A DNA stretch of 23,821 bases from an uncultured Gammaproteobacteria bacterium (GTDB lineage: Bacteria > Pseudomonadota > Gammaproteobacteria > Pseudomonadales > Pseudohongiellaceae). The stretch covers positions 1 to 23,821 of the forward strand of contig CALEJT010000037.1 of NCBI GenBank assembly GCA_937898685.1, read 5' to 3'. The number at the start of each line of letters is the position of its first letter. Positions within the stretch are counted from its first letter, which is position 1. The translations under genes were made by a program, and so were the position numbers. Shown here in pieces: positions 1 to 7,135 of the stretch. The notes beneath the pieces are model-generated. The model saw only the letters and a program-made list of their open reading frames with translations, had not been told where the DNA came from and did no database searches.

Positions 1-4
1 AAAC

Positions 5-94
5 TGGCGGAGAGGTAGGGATTTGAACCCTAGAGCCCCTTGCGAGGCTACCTGATTTCGAGTCAGGCCCGTTCAACCGCTCCGGCACCTCTCC
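5..94 (-). tRNA. tRNA-Ser (anticodon CGA)
   Basis: Read on the minus strand, this is a 90-nt class II tRNA. The acceptor stem is GGAGAGG paired with CCTCTCC, followed by discriminator G and an encoded CCA. The anticodon stem CCTGA/TCAGG encloses the loop CTCGAAA, giving anticodon CGA, which reads the serine codon UCG. A long variable arm and the T-loop sequence GGTTCAAATCC are visible. The serine identity fits the long variable arm and the G discriminator. Confidence 0.97.
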
Positions 95-116
95 GTGAGC
101 GTCGGTCGAGGGGCGC

Positions 117-145
117 TTTTTATATGTCTCCGCGCCAAAGTGCAA
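117..145 (-). promoter_or_regulatory. Putative promoter of tRNA-Ser
   Basis: On the minus strand a TTGCAC -35 box (140-145) is followed 15 bp later by TATAAA (119-124), or 17 bp later by TAAAAA (117-122). The bases that follow, GCGCCCC, form a GC-rich discriminator as is common at stringently controlled tRNA promoters. The tRNA would start about 15-20 nt downstream. The box choice is by eye. Confidence 0.5.
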
Positions 146-188
146 GCCAAAATTTGCTTGGCGGTGCCCGCACCCCTCGATTTGCCCC

Positions 189-536
189 TTACGGCTCCTG
201 CACGATGGGTTCGAAGCCACCGAAGATCATGCGTTGGCCGTCCAGGGGCAGCTCCCGCGGCAGGCGCGGGTCTTCCATGAATTTCTTCATGCCTTCGTCA
301 CGCACGGCCTTCGATGGCCACATTACCCAGGAAAACACCACGGTCTCATCCGGCTGACATTTCACCGCCATCGGGAAGGAAGTGAGCTTGCCCTCGGGAA
401 CTTCGTCACCCCAGGCCTCGACCACCTGCAGAGCACCGCATTCCTTGAAGATCGTCGCTCCCAGCTGAGCAAGCTCGCGGTATTTCTCCTTGTTTGCCGT
501 GGGTACGGCGAGCACGAAACCATCTACGTATGCCAT
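189..536 (-). CDS. DUF1428 family protein (YbaA-like)
   Basis: This 115-residue soluble protein has no signal peptide or membrane segment. It matches the DUF1428 family (E. coli YbaA and relatives), whose members are predicted dimeric alpha/beta-barrel proteins of unknown function. Family-like stretches are the start MAYVDGFVLAVP, the VEAWGDEVPEGKLTSFP region (about residues 40-54) and the FSWVMWPSK core (about 68-76). The length is normal for the family. The ATG at 536 has a clear GGAG Shine-Dalgarno seven bases upstream. The gene lies 78 bp downstream of the NhaA fusion on the same strand, so they may be co-transcribed. I cannot assign a biochemical role. Confidence 0.9.
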   Translation of the reverse strand: MAYVDGFVLAVPTANKEKYRELAQLGATIFKECGALQVVEAWGDEVPEGKLTSFPMAVKCQPDETVVFSWVMWPSKAVRDEGMKKFMEDPRLPRELPLDGQRMIFGGFEPIVQEP

Positions 537-614
537 GTCGAATCTCCTTTGATGTGACGTTGCCCTTCTTAGTCGCGCGGCCGCGCCACTTTTCGACAGG
601 CGACGGAAAAGAAA

Positions 615-2453
615 CTAACTGCCGTCGGCAGTTCGCGTGGCAGGGGGCTTGAGCAAAAGAACCGTGCCGATGAGTGCCGCCAGGATCGAGGCGGAGAACA
701 CGGCGATCTTGCCGGCGGCGAAGTCGCCGGGATCCGTGAGTGACTGTCCCGCGATGAAGAGCGACATGGTGAAACCGATGCCGGCCAGCGCGCCGGCACC
801 GCTCAGTTGCCACCAGTCGTAGGCGGTGGGTTTACGCGCCAGACCCAGCTTCACGGCCAAGGCGGCGCAGCCGACGAAGCCAAGGGGTTTGCCGATGACG
901 AGGCCCGTCATGATGGCCAGCATCAGGAGCGTGTGATCGAGACTGAAGTCGAGCGCGAGTTCCACACCTGCGTTCGCCAGCGCGAATATCGGCAGCACCA
1001 GATAACTCGAGCGCGGCGCCACGGTGCGCAGCATGCGGTCGGCGGGCGATTCCATGCGGTCGTGGATGGCATCGAGGGCGCGCAGCACGGGAATGGACGG
1101 CCCATGGCGATATTGTTCGCCGCTACGGCGCGCTTCTTCCGATAGCAAGCCATCGGCCTGTGCCATCAGCGCACGATAGTTCGGCGGCTGGCGCGTGGGG
1201 ATGAAGGCTGCGAGCACCACACCGGCAAGCGTCGCGTGCAAGCCTGCTTCGTGGACGCAGTACCAGAGCACGATGCCCAGCATCAGGTAAGGCACGTAGT
1301 AGTAGATCGAGGCATAGTTGAGCAGCATCAGCAGCACGATCACCACTGCGGCGCCGCCCAGCCAGGCGAGATGCAGATCGCCGGAGTAGAAGAGTGCGAC
1401 CACGGTGATGGCGCCGATGTCATCGACGATCGCCGCGGCGGTGAGAAACACGCGCAGCTCGATCGGCACCCGACTGCCGAGCACGGCAATGAGTGCGATG
1501 GCAAAGGCGGTATCCGTGGCCATCGGAATGCCCCAGCCGTGGGTCCACTGCGCCGGCGCGATCAGGTAGTAGAGCAGCGCGGGCACCGCCATGCCGCCGA
1601 GCGCCGCAGCGATCGGCAATGCCGCGGCCTTGGCGTTGGCGAGGCTGCCCACCGTGAATTCGCGTTTGATCTCCAGACCCACCACCAGGAAGAACACGGT
1701 GAGCAGCGCATCGTTGACCCAATGCAGGAGTGAGAGACGGAATTCACTCGCGCCGAAGAAGAGTCCCATCGGCCGTTCCCAGAAGGCTTGGAACGAGGGG
1801 CCGAATGGCGAGTTGGTCAGCACGATCGCCATCACGGTGGCGAGCAGCAGGAGTACACCCGTCGAGGGAGCCCATGAGGCGAAGGTCAGTGCCGCGGAGC
1901 GCACGCGATGGCCGAGTGAGCCGAGCAGGGCATCGGAGAAGGAGCTTTCATCCCAGGGCCCGTCGTAACGCACACCGTTGATGAAGAAGGTGGGCGTGAA
2001 CATCACACCGCTGAGCCTTGCCTCTTCGATGTCGCGATCGACACGAGCTTTGGCGCGTGCGCAGAGCGCCTCGGCTTCGGCAGGGGGCATCTGATCGAGA
2101 CCCACTTCGGCGGCGACCAGCGCCAGATCATCTTCGGTGAGCGTCTTGGAGTGGCTCATCAGCGCCACATGTGCACTCCAGAATTTCTCCGGATCTTCGA
2201 TACGCTCGACCAGTTCGGCAGCGCGGCGCGCGATGTCGCTGCCGGTCAGGGGACGTTGGCGGAAAACGTAGCGGAGGCGATCACCAAACTGTTCGCGGAT
2301 CTCGCTGATGCGCTCGTTGGCTGCGCGGCAATGGGGACAGGCATAACTGCCATATTCGACGAGGGTGATGGGAGCGTCGGGTTCACCGAGGCTGTGATCG
2401 CGGGCATCGACCGCGCGGAAGAGACGATTGGTGAGCGATGCATGCGCCGACAT
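615..2453 (-). CDS. nhaA: DsbA-like/NhaA fusion: Na+/H+ antiporter with N-terminal thioredoxin-fold domain
   Basis: Residue numbers here count from an ATG at 2459, but an AAGGA sits directly against that codon and exactly six bases before the next in-frame ATG at 2453, so 2453 (612 aa) is the likelier start. Residues 15-185 form a DsbA/thioredoxin_4-type domain with a CPHC active site (41-44) and a TP cis-proline motif (155-156). No signal peptide precedes it. Residues 195-605 are a complete NhaA antiporter with about 12 membrane segments. It keeps the GLEIKRE pH-sensor motif (261-267), the Asp equivalent to E. coli D133 (316), the transport aspartate pair DD (346-347) and the Lys of GKPLG (524). 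NhaA exports Na+ in exchange for H+ across the inner membrane. Because the NhaA N-terminus is cytoplasmic, the redox domain should face the cytoplasm (inference). Confidence 0.93.
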   Translation of the reverse strand: MSAHASLTNRLFRAVDARDHSLGEPDAPITLVEYGSYACPHCRAANERISEIREQFGDRLRYVFRQRPLTGSDIARRAAELVERIEDPEKFWSAHVALMSHSKTLTEDDLALVAAEVGLDQMPPAEAEALCARAKARVDRDIEEARLSGVMFTPTFFINGVRYDGPWDESSFSDALLGSLGHRVRSAALTFASWAPSTGVLLLLATVMAIVLTNSPFGPSFQAFWERPMGLFFGASEFRLSLLHWVNDALLTVFFLVVGLEIKREFTVGSLANAKAAALPIAAALGGMAVPALLYYLIAPAQWTHGWGIPMATDTAFAIALIAVLGSRVPIELRVFLTAAAIVDDIGAITVVALFYSGDLHLAWLGGAAVVIVLLMLLNYASIYYYVPYLMLGIVLWYCVHEAGLHATLAGVVLAAFIPTRQPPNYRALMAQADGLLSEEARRSGEQYRHGPSIPVLRALDAIHDRMESPADRMLRTVAPRSSYLVLPIFALANAGVELALDFSLDHTLLMLAIMTGLVIGKPLGFVGCAALAVKLGLARKPTAYDWWQLSGAGALAGIGFTMSLFIAGQSLTDPGDFAAGKIAVFSASILAALIGTVLLLKPPATRTADGS

Positions 2454-2752
2454 CAGCATTCCTTGGCGGAGAGTATTGGCGCGAACTTAAGTGCAAATCG
2501 GCTTGAGCACAACTTGCTTGCGGCGGGAATTTGAACGGATGGGCGCTTTGATTGCTGCGAGCGTGTCGTGGTGAAGCAAGGCGCTTTCGATACAGCGTGT
2601 CGCGACGTAGGTGATCGCCGCGGCATGCCCACGGTTGGTGTGAGCGTAGTGAGTCTCGACGATCGAGCTTTGACGTTCGCTGTTGGTTCGGCATCCCGTG
2701 TTGGGTTCGTCCTGTGGGACCACTGCCAGCCTGAATACACGACGGAGAGGAG
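2454..2752. other. Intergenic region upstream of the NhaA fusion
   Basis: No convincing gene is seen in this roughly 300-bp stretch. The short open frames in it either overlap the beta-propeller gene or lack ribosome binding sites and family resemblance. It should contain the promoter of the NhaA-fusion gene, but I found no pair of boxes I would trust. Confidence 0.5.
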
Positions 2753-2778
2753 AGGCGGACGGAGAGTTCCGTCCGCCT
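2753..2778 (-). terminator. Hairpin after the beta-propeller gene
   Basis: A perfect 11-bp inverted repeat, AGGCGGACGGA and its complement, surrounds a 4-nt loop. It lies eight bases past the stop of the minus-strand gene. No T-run follows, so it is either a weak or Rho-assisted terminator or an mRNA 3'-end protecting stem. Confidence 0.5.
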
Positions 2779-2785
2779 GTGGTGC

Positions 2786-3700
2786 TTACTGCAGCGGAAT
2801 GAAGGCGAGGGCGTCGTTCGGGTTCATCGGAACGATGAGTTGTTTCTGGATCGAGTCGTAGCACATCGATGCGGCGCTCGGAATGCCAGAGGCGATGATC
2901 TCCGCAGGCTGGCCGGGACGGATGCGTGACACGCTGCCAAAGCGCACGCTGCTGGTGTACTTGGTGCCGTCTTCGGTGATGACGAGACCGTCATTGCCGC
3001 CTTCCACTGCGTGCTCGGTGAGGATCAGTTCACCAGCCGGATTGAAAGTGAGCACGGCGTTGTCGCCGATGTTCACCACCACGATGTTGCCGTCGTTGTC
3101 GATGGCGACGCCGTTGGGCAGGGCGAGCGGAGCGCCTTCGACGAACACGGAAGTTTGACCATCGGGGGTGACCTTGTAGATGCGCTCGGGATCACGCGTG
3201 TTGGAAATGTAGGCGGTGCCGTCGGCGGTGACACCGATGCCGTTGAGGAAGGTGCCTTCGGGGATCTGCACCGATTTCAGCGGCTTGCCGGTGGCGAGAT
3301 CGAAGGAACGCAGATAGTCGTCATCCACGGTGTAGAGCACGCCGTTGCTGATGGCGCTGCCGCGCGGGTGATTCAGTTCCAGACCATCACGCGTGGCGCC
3401 GATCCACTTCGCGGTATGCACGCTGCCATCGGGATTGATCAGCGACACGTAGCCATCGGCCACGTTTTCGACACCGGCGTTCATCGCCAGGATCAGGTTG
3501 CGCGAGGGATCGAAGGTGCAGCTTTCGGAGAAGCGGAAGCTGCCGTAGACCTTCACGTTCGAAGACATCGGCGTGGGAACACCCGCTTCGTTGATCGTGC
3601 CGAGCGGCTCGCCGGCCTTGAATTCGCCGGAACCTGCCTGGGCATGAGCGCCCGCGCTCAGCGTGAGCGCGACGAGGGTGCTGAGAATCCTAATTTTCAT
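2786..3700 (-). CDS. Secreted SMP-30/gluconolactonase-like beta-propeller protein
   Basis: This 304-residue protein starts with a clear Sec signal peptide (MKIRILSTLVALTLSAGAHA, cleavage near residue 20-21), so it acts in the periplasm or outside the cell. The rest consists of repeated strands of the NHL/SMP-30 propeller type, such as LNHPRGSAI, LNGIGVTADGTAYISNT, LPNGVAIDNDGNIVV and NDGLVITEDGTKY. These are typical of the gluconolactonase/strictosidine-synthase-like superfamily. A lactonase or sugar-acid esterase activity is possible but is not shown by the sequence. The ATG at 3700 has an AAGGAG eight bases upstream. dctA ends 51 bp upstream on the same strand, so co-expression with a C4-dicarboxylate carrier is plausible. 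Confidence 0.82.
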   Translation of the reverse strand: MKIRILSTLVALTLSAGAHAQAGSGEFKAGEPLGTINEAGVPTPMSSNVKVYGSFRFSESCTFDPSRNLILAMNAGVENVADGYVSLINPDGSVHTAKWIGATRDGLELNHPRGSAISNGVLYTVDDDYLRSFDLATGKPLKSVQIPEGTFLNGIGVTADGTAYISNTRDPERIYKVTPDGQTSVFVEGAPLALPNGVAIDNDGNIVVVNIGDNAVLTFNPAGELILTEHAVEGGNDGLVITEDGTKYTSSVRFGSVSRIRPGQPAEIIASGIPSAASMCYDSIQKQLIVPMNPNDALAFIPLQ

Positions 3701-3751
3701 GGAATGCTCCTTGTTACGAATGGTGATGGCTGCGAACTAGCAAGAACGTAA

Positions 3752-5014
3752 TTACGGATTTTCATTGCGCAGCGTGCGCCGCATGGTGGCTTCGTCGAGC
3801 TCACGGGTCCACTTGCCGACCACGACCGTGGCCACGCCGTTACCGATGAGGTTGGTGAGCGCGCGCGCCTCACTCATGAAGCGATCGATGCCGAGGATGA
3901 GGGCGAGTCCTTCGACCGGCACATTGCCCACTGCCGAGAGCGTCGCCGCCAGTACGATGAAGCCACTGCCAGTGACACCGGCGGCTCCCTTGGAGGTGAC
4001 GAGCAGTACGGCCAATAGACCAATCTGTTCCCACAGGCTGAGGTCGGTGTTGGTGGCCTGTGCGATGAAGATCGCGGCCATCGAGAGATAGATCGAGGTA
4101 CCGTCGAGGTTGAAGGAATAGCCGGTGGGAATCACGAGCCCCACCACACTCTTGTTGACACCCAGACGTTCCATTTTGTCCATCATGCGCGGTAGCGCCG
4201 ATTCCGAGGACGAAGTACCGAGCACGATCAGAAGCTCCTCGCGGATGTAGCGAATGAAGCGCAGGATGGAAAAACCGCAGGAACGCGCGATGAGCCCGAG
4301 TACGACGAAGATGAAGACGAGACAGGTGGTGTAGAACGTCAGCATCAGCGCACCGAGCGAATAGAGTGTGGCGATGCCGTAGTTGCCGATGGTGAAGGCC
4401 ATGGCACCGAGGGCGCCGAGCGGTGCGACCTTCATCAGGTAGCCGATGATCACGAACAGCACATTGCTGAAGCGGTCGATGGTTTCGTATACGGTGTTGG
4501 CGCGCCCACCGAGGCTGTGCAGCGCAAAGCCGAACAGGATGGAGATGAAGAGCACTTGCAGGATCTCGCCTTCGGCGAAGGCAGAGACCATGGTGTCGGG
4601 AATGATGTGCAGGAAGAAGTCGGTGATGGTGCTCTGTTGCGCGGCGCGTGTGTAGTTGCCGATCGCAGAGGTGTCGAGCGCGTTGGGATCGATGTTCATG
4701 CCAACGCCGGGCTTGAGCACGTTGATCACCACGAGGCCGATGATGAGGGCGATGGTGCTCACCACTTCGAAGTAGAGCAGGGCATAGCCACCGGTGCGCC
4801 CCACGCGCTTCATGTCCTCCATCCCCGCGATGCCGGTGACCACCGTGCAGAAGATGATCGGTGCGATCAGCATCTTGATCAGTTTGATGAAGCCGTCGCC
4901 GAGCGGCTTGAGTTGCACTGCGAGATCGGGATGGTAGTGGCCCAGCAAGATGCCGATGATGATGGCGACCAGTACCTGGAAATACAGCGAGCGGTAGAGC
5001 GGTTGTCCGGGCAT
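3752..5014 (-). CDS. dctA: C4-dicarboxylate/H+ (Na+) symporter DctA
   Basis: This 420-residue inner-membrane carrier belongs to the DAACS family and imports succinate, fumarate and malate with cations. The N-terminal YRSLYFQVLVAI and KPLGDGFIKLIKMLIAP match E. coli DctA closely. The serine-rich hairpin GTSSSESALPRMM and the substrate/cation region SFNLDGTSIYLSMA are intact, as is the C-terminal IDRFMSEARALTNLIGN. The frame stays open upstream to 5113, but homology starts only at the ATG at 5014, which has an AGGA six bases upstream. The longer version would also run into the divergent gene. Length is normal (E. coli DctA has 428 aa). Expression is often controlled by dicarboxylate-sensing regulators, but none is encoded in this window. 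Confidence 0.95.
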   Translation of the reverse strand: MPGQPLYRSLYFQVLVAIIIGILLGHYHPDLAVQLKPLGDGFIKLIKMLIAPIIFCTVVTGIAGMEDMKRVGRTGGYALLYFEVVSTIALIIGLVVINVLKPGVGMNIDPNALDTSAIGNYTRAAQQSTITDFFLHIIPDTMVSAFAEGEILQVLFISILFGFALHSLGGRANTVYETIDRFSNVLFVIIGYLMKVAPLGALGAMAFTIGNYGIATLYSLGALMLTFYTTCLVFIFVVLGLIARSCGFSILRFIRYIREELLIVLGTSSSESALPRMMDKMERLGVNKSVVGLVIPTGYSFNLDGTSIYLSMAAIFIAQATNTDLSLWEQIGLLAVLLVTSKGAAGVTGSGFIVLAATLSAVGNVPVEGLALILGIDRFMSEARALTNLIGNGVATVVVGKWTRELDEATMRRTLRNENP

Positions 5015-5054
5015 GCGTAATCCTGAGGGGTATTTGGCGGCGTCCTGAGGTAAT

Positions 5055-5843
5055 ATGCGCGGCCGGCAGCATACTATGACTTCATCCAAGCACACACCCC
5101 GCACGCTCCTCATCCAATCCGCCAGTCCGCGCCAGTTGCGGAGCTGGGTACACCGCTGTCTGGAATCCGCGCACGAGTGGGCCCAGAAGCAGGGCTACGA
5201 ATACCGTTTCATCGGCGATGAGATCTTCGAGCGCGTGCCCGACTGGTATCGCGGCAAGGTCGGCAAGAAATTGCCGGTGGCCACCGATTACGCACGTTTG
5301 GTACTGATCCAGGAAGCGCTGCGCGAGGGCTTCGAGCAGGTGTTGTGGCTCGATGCCGACGTCTTGGTGTTCGATCCCAGTCTGCGCATCCAGTTCGAGG
5401 GCAGTTGTGCCTTCGGCCAGGAAGTGTGGGTGCAGGCGAGTGGTGATGGCTACGTCGCACATCGCAACGTGCACAACGCCTTCTGTGCCTTCCGTCAGAA
5501 CTGTGTGGTGTTGCCCTTTCTGTTGCACACCACGGCCTCGATCGTGCGCCGCGTCGATCCCACTCACATCGCGCCGCAGTTGGTGGGCCCCAAGCTGCTC
5601 ACCGCACTGCATTCCCTGAGCGATTTCGCGCTGGTGCCGGAAATCGGCGCGCTGAGTCCGGCAGTGGTCGGTGACATCGTGGCGGGCAAGGGGCCGGCAC
5701 TCGATCTCTTGCGCCGCAAGAGCGAGATCAAGCCCAAGGCCGTGAATCTCTGCGCTTCACTGATCGAGCCCGCGCAGGCGGAAAAAGTCATCGAGGTCCT
5801 GCTCGGAGCCTTCGGTCAGACGGACAAGAAAGCCGCGACCTGA
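5055..5843 (+). CDS. GT-A type glycosyltransferase-like protein
   Basis: This protein of 262 residues (255 if it starts at the ATG at 5076) has no membrane segment. The stretch LPVATDYARLVLIQEAL followed by VLWLDADVLVFDPS is the standard signature of nucleotide-sugar-using GT-A enzymes, in which the DAD (residues 100-102) binds the metal and UDP-sugar. It looks closest to the GMA12/MNN10 or capsular-type small transferases, but I cannot name donor or acceptor. A GAGG four bases before the ATG at 5055 supports the longer form; the ATG at 5076 lacks a good ribosome site but starts where the fold begins. It is transcribed divergently from dctA across only 40 bp. No other glycan gene is adjacent. 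Confidence 0.72.
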   Translation: MRGRQHTMTSSKHTPRTLLIQSASPRQLRSWVHRCLESAHEWAQKQGYEYRFIGDEIFERVPDWYRGKVGKKLPVATDYARLVLIQEALREGFEQVLWLDADVLVFDPSLRIQFEGSCAFGQEVWVQASGDGYVAHRNVHNAFCAFRQNCVVLPFLLHTTASIVRRVDPTHIAPQLVGPKLLTALHSLSDFALVPEIGALSPAVVGDIVAGKGPALDLLRRKSEIKPKAVNLCASLIEPAQAEKVIEVLLGAFGQTDKKAAT

Positions 5844-5900
5844 GCGGTGCCCGCGCCGCTTACCTGCGCGTTGCGGCGCCTTCAGCGATAGGAACACCTT

Positions 5901-6644
5901 ATGGAATTCGCCGCATGGGAATGGATTCTGCTCGTGCTCGCCGCACTGTCGTTCGGTTTTTCCAAGACCGGCATGCCCGGCGCTTCGCTGCTGGCAGTGA
6001 GTGTTCTTCCCAATCTGATGCCGGCGAAGGTTGCCACTGGTGTGGTGCTGCCGCTGCTCATCTTTGCCGATCTCTTCGCTTGTCTCGTCTACCGTAGAAA
6101 TCTGCAATGGCGCCGTGTGGGGCGTTTGATGCCCTGGGCGCTCGTCGGCATCGTCGCCGGCTGGCTCGCGCTTGGCCGCGTCGATGACACGGGTGCGGGG
6201 CGCATGATCGGCGCGCTGATCATTGCGATGCTGGCGCTGCACTATTGGCGCAGTCGTACCTTGAGCGAGGAAGAGTTGGCGAAGGTGCCGAGCTGGTTCG
6301 CGCCGATGATCGGACTCGTAGCCGGTTTCACCACGATGGTGGCGAATGCGGCAGGACCGGTGATGGTGCTCTATCTGCTCGCGATGCGTCTTTCGAAATT
6401 GGAATTTCTCGGTGTTGCCGCAGCGTTCTTCCTCATCATCAACTGGGTGAAGGTGCCCTTTGCGGTGCAGTTGGGTTTGATCACGCCCGACAGTCTTGCG
6501 CTCAATCTCTGGCTGCTCGCGCCCGTCGCCATCGGCGCCTTGGTGGGGCGTTGGGTGATCGCACGCATCGATCAGCACGCGTTCGAAAACATCACCTTTG
6601 CGCTGGCGGTGCTGGCGTCCGTCAAGTTGTTGATGGGAACGTGA
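5901..6644 (+). CDS. TauE/SafE family membrane permease
   Basis: This very hydrophobic 247-residue protein has about seven or eight membrane segments and belongs to the TauE/SafE (former DUF81) family of putative sulfite, sulfoacetate or other organic-anion exporters. Family features are the N-terminal GFSKTGMPGASLLAVSVLP (about residues 19-37), the repeat-like second half starting GLVAGFTTMVANAAGPVM (about 138-155), and a closing LASVKLLMG helix. Its length is usual. A TAGGAAC precedes the ATG by eight bases. It follows the glycosyltransferase by 57 bp and may share its transcript. The substrate cannot be deduced, although sulfotransferase genes occur elsewhere in the window. It is convergent with holC. 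Confidence 0.88.
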   Translation: MEFAAWEWILLVLAALSFGFSKTGMPGASLLAVSVLPNLMPAKVATGVVLPLLIFADLFACLVYRRNLQWRRVGRLMPWALVGIVAGWLALGRVDDTGAGRMIGALIIAMLALHYWRSRTLSEEELAKVPSWFAPMIGLVAGFTTMVANAAGPVMVLYLLAMRLSKLEFLGVAAAFFLIINWVKVPFAVQLGLITPDSLALNLWLLAPVAIGALVGRWVIARIDQHAFENITFALAVLASVKLLMGT

Positions 6645-6699
6645 GCCTTGAGGATCGATGCATTTCGTAGCTCGTCTTCGCCCGATCTACGTCACTTCT

Positions 6700-7119
6700 C
6701 TAAAGCTGATGATGCTGCAGCTCGTGGCCCTGCTGTTTGTAGCTGTTCCACTTGCGGCGGCTGAGGGCTTTCGCTTCTTCGTTGTTGAGCACGAATTCGG
6801 CGATGGAGTCGAGGTTTTGATGGTGCGGTGGTAATTCTGTGGAGAGATTGAGCAGCGTGCCTTCATCGAACACGGCAGCATCCCAGTCGATCACTACCGG
6901 ACAGTCTTCAGGAGCCTCTTGTCGCAGCGCATGCGGCACGAAGCTTTCCGGCATGAAAGTCCACAGCAATTGATCGAAGGCGCGCGCTTGCGTTTCGTCG
7001 GCAGCGAGCACCTGGACCTTGCGTCCCTGCCGCACGAGCTGGTCGCTCAGGCGGCAGGCGAGACGCAGGCGCGCGTCCGCATCGTCATGGCGCAACAGAT
7101 AGAAGTTGATGCGAGCCAC
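6700..7119 (-). CDS. holC: DNA polymerase III chi subunit HolC
   Basis: This 139-residue protein is the chi subunit of the DNA polymerase III clamp loader, which links the loader to single-strand binding protein. The start ARINFYLL, the central VLAADETQARAFDQLLWTF...ESFVPH and the C-terminal RRKWNSYKQQGHEL match the E. coli HolC pattern (FYLL, W..P.ESFVPH, R..YK..G..L). The start is a GTG at 7119. A GAGGAG overlapping the pepA stop region lies about 12 bases before it, a rather long gap. It follows pepA by 16 bp, the usual gammaproteobacterial pepA-holC arrangement (often continued by valS, which is not here). Confidence 0.93.
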   Translation of the reverse strand: MARINFYLLRHDDADARLRLACRLSDQLVRQGRKVQVLAADETQARAFDQLLWTFMPESFVPHALRQEAPEDCPVVIDWDAAVFDEGTLLNLSTELPPHHQNLDSIAEFVLNNEEAKALSRRKWNSYKQQGHELQHHQL

Positions 7120-7135
7120 GCGCCGTTCCAGCTCC

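Noticed and set aside
5..94. tRNA-Ser as an integration site for a genomic island
   Set aside because: No integrase, direct repeat of the tRNA end or foreign-looking block lies next to it in this window.
163..174. Small GGTGC/GCACC hairpin after the DUF1428 gene
   Set aside because: The stem is short with almost no loop and is followed by no T-run; not enough for a terminator.
2453..2864. Overlapping open frames of 95-125 codons upstream of the NhaA fusion
   Set aside because: They overlap each other and the end of the beta-propeller gene, cross the 2753-2778 hairpin, and lack ribosome sites and homology.
5853..5879. GCGCCGC/GCGGCGC inverted repeat between the glycosyltransferase and TauE genes
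   Set aside because: A 7-bp GC stem with a 13-nt loop and no T-run is expected by chance in GC-rich DNA.
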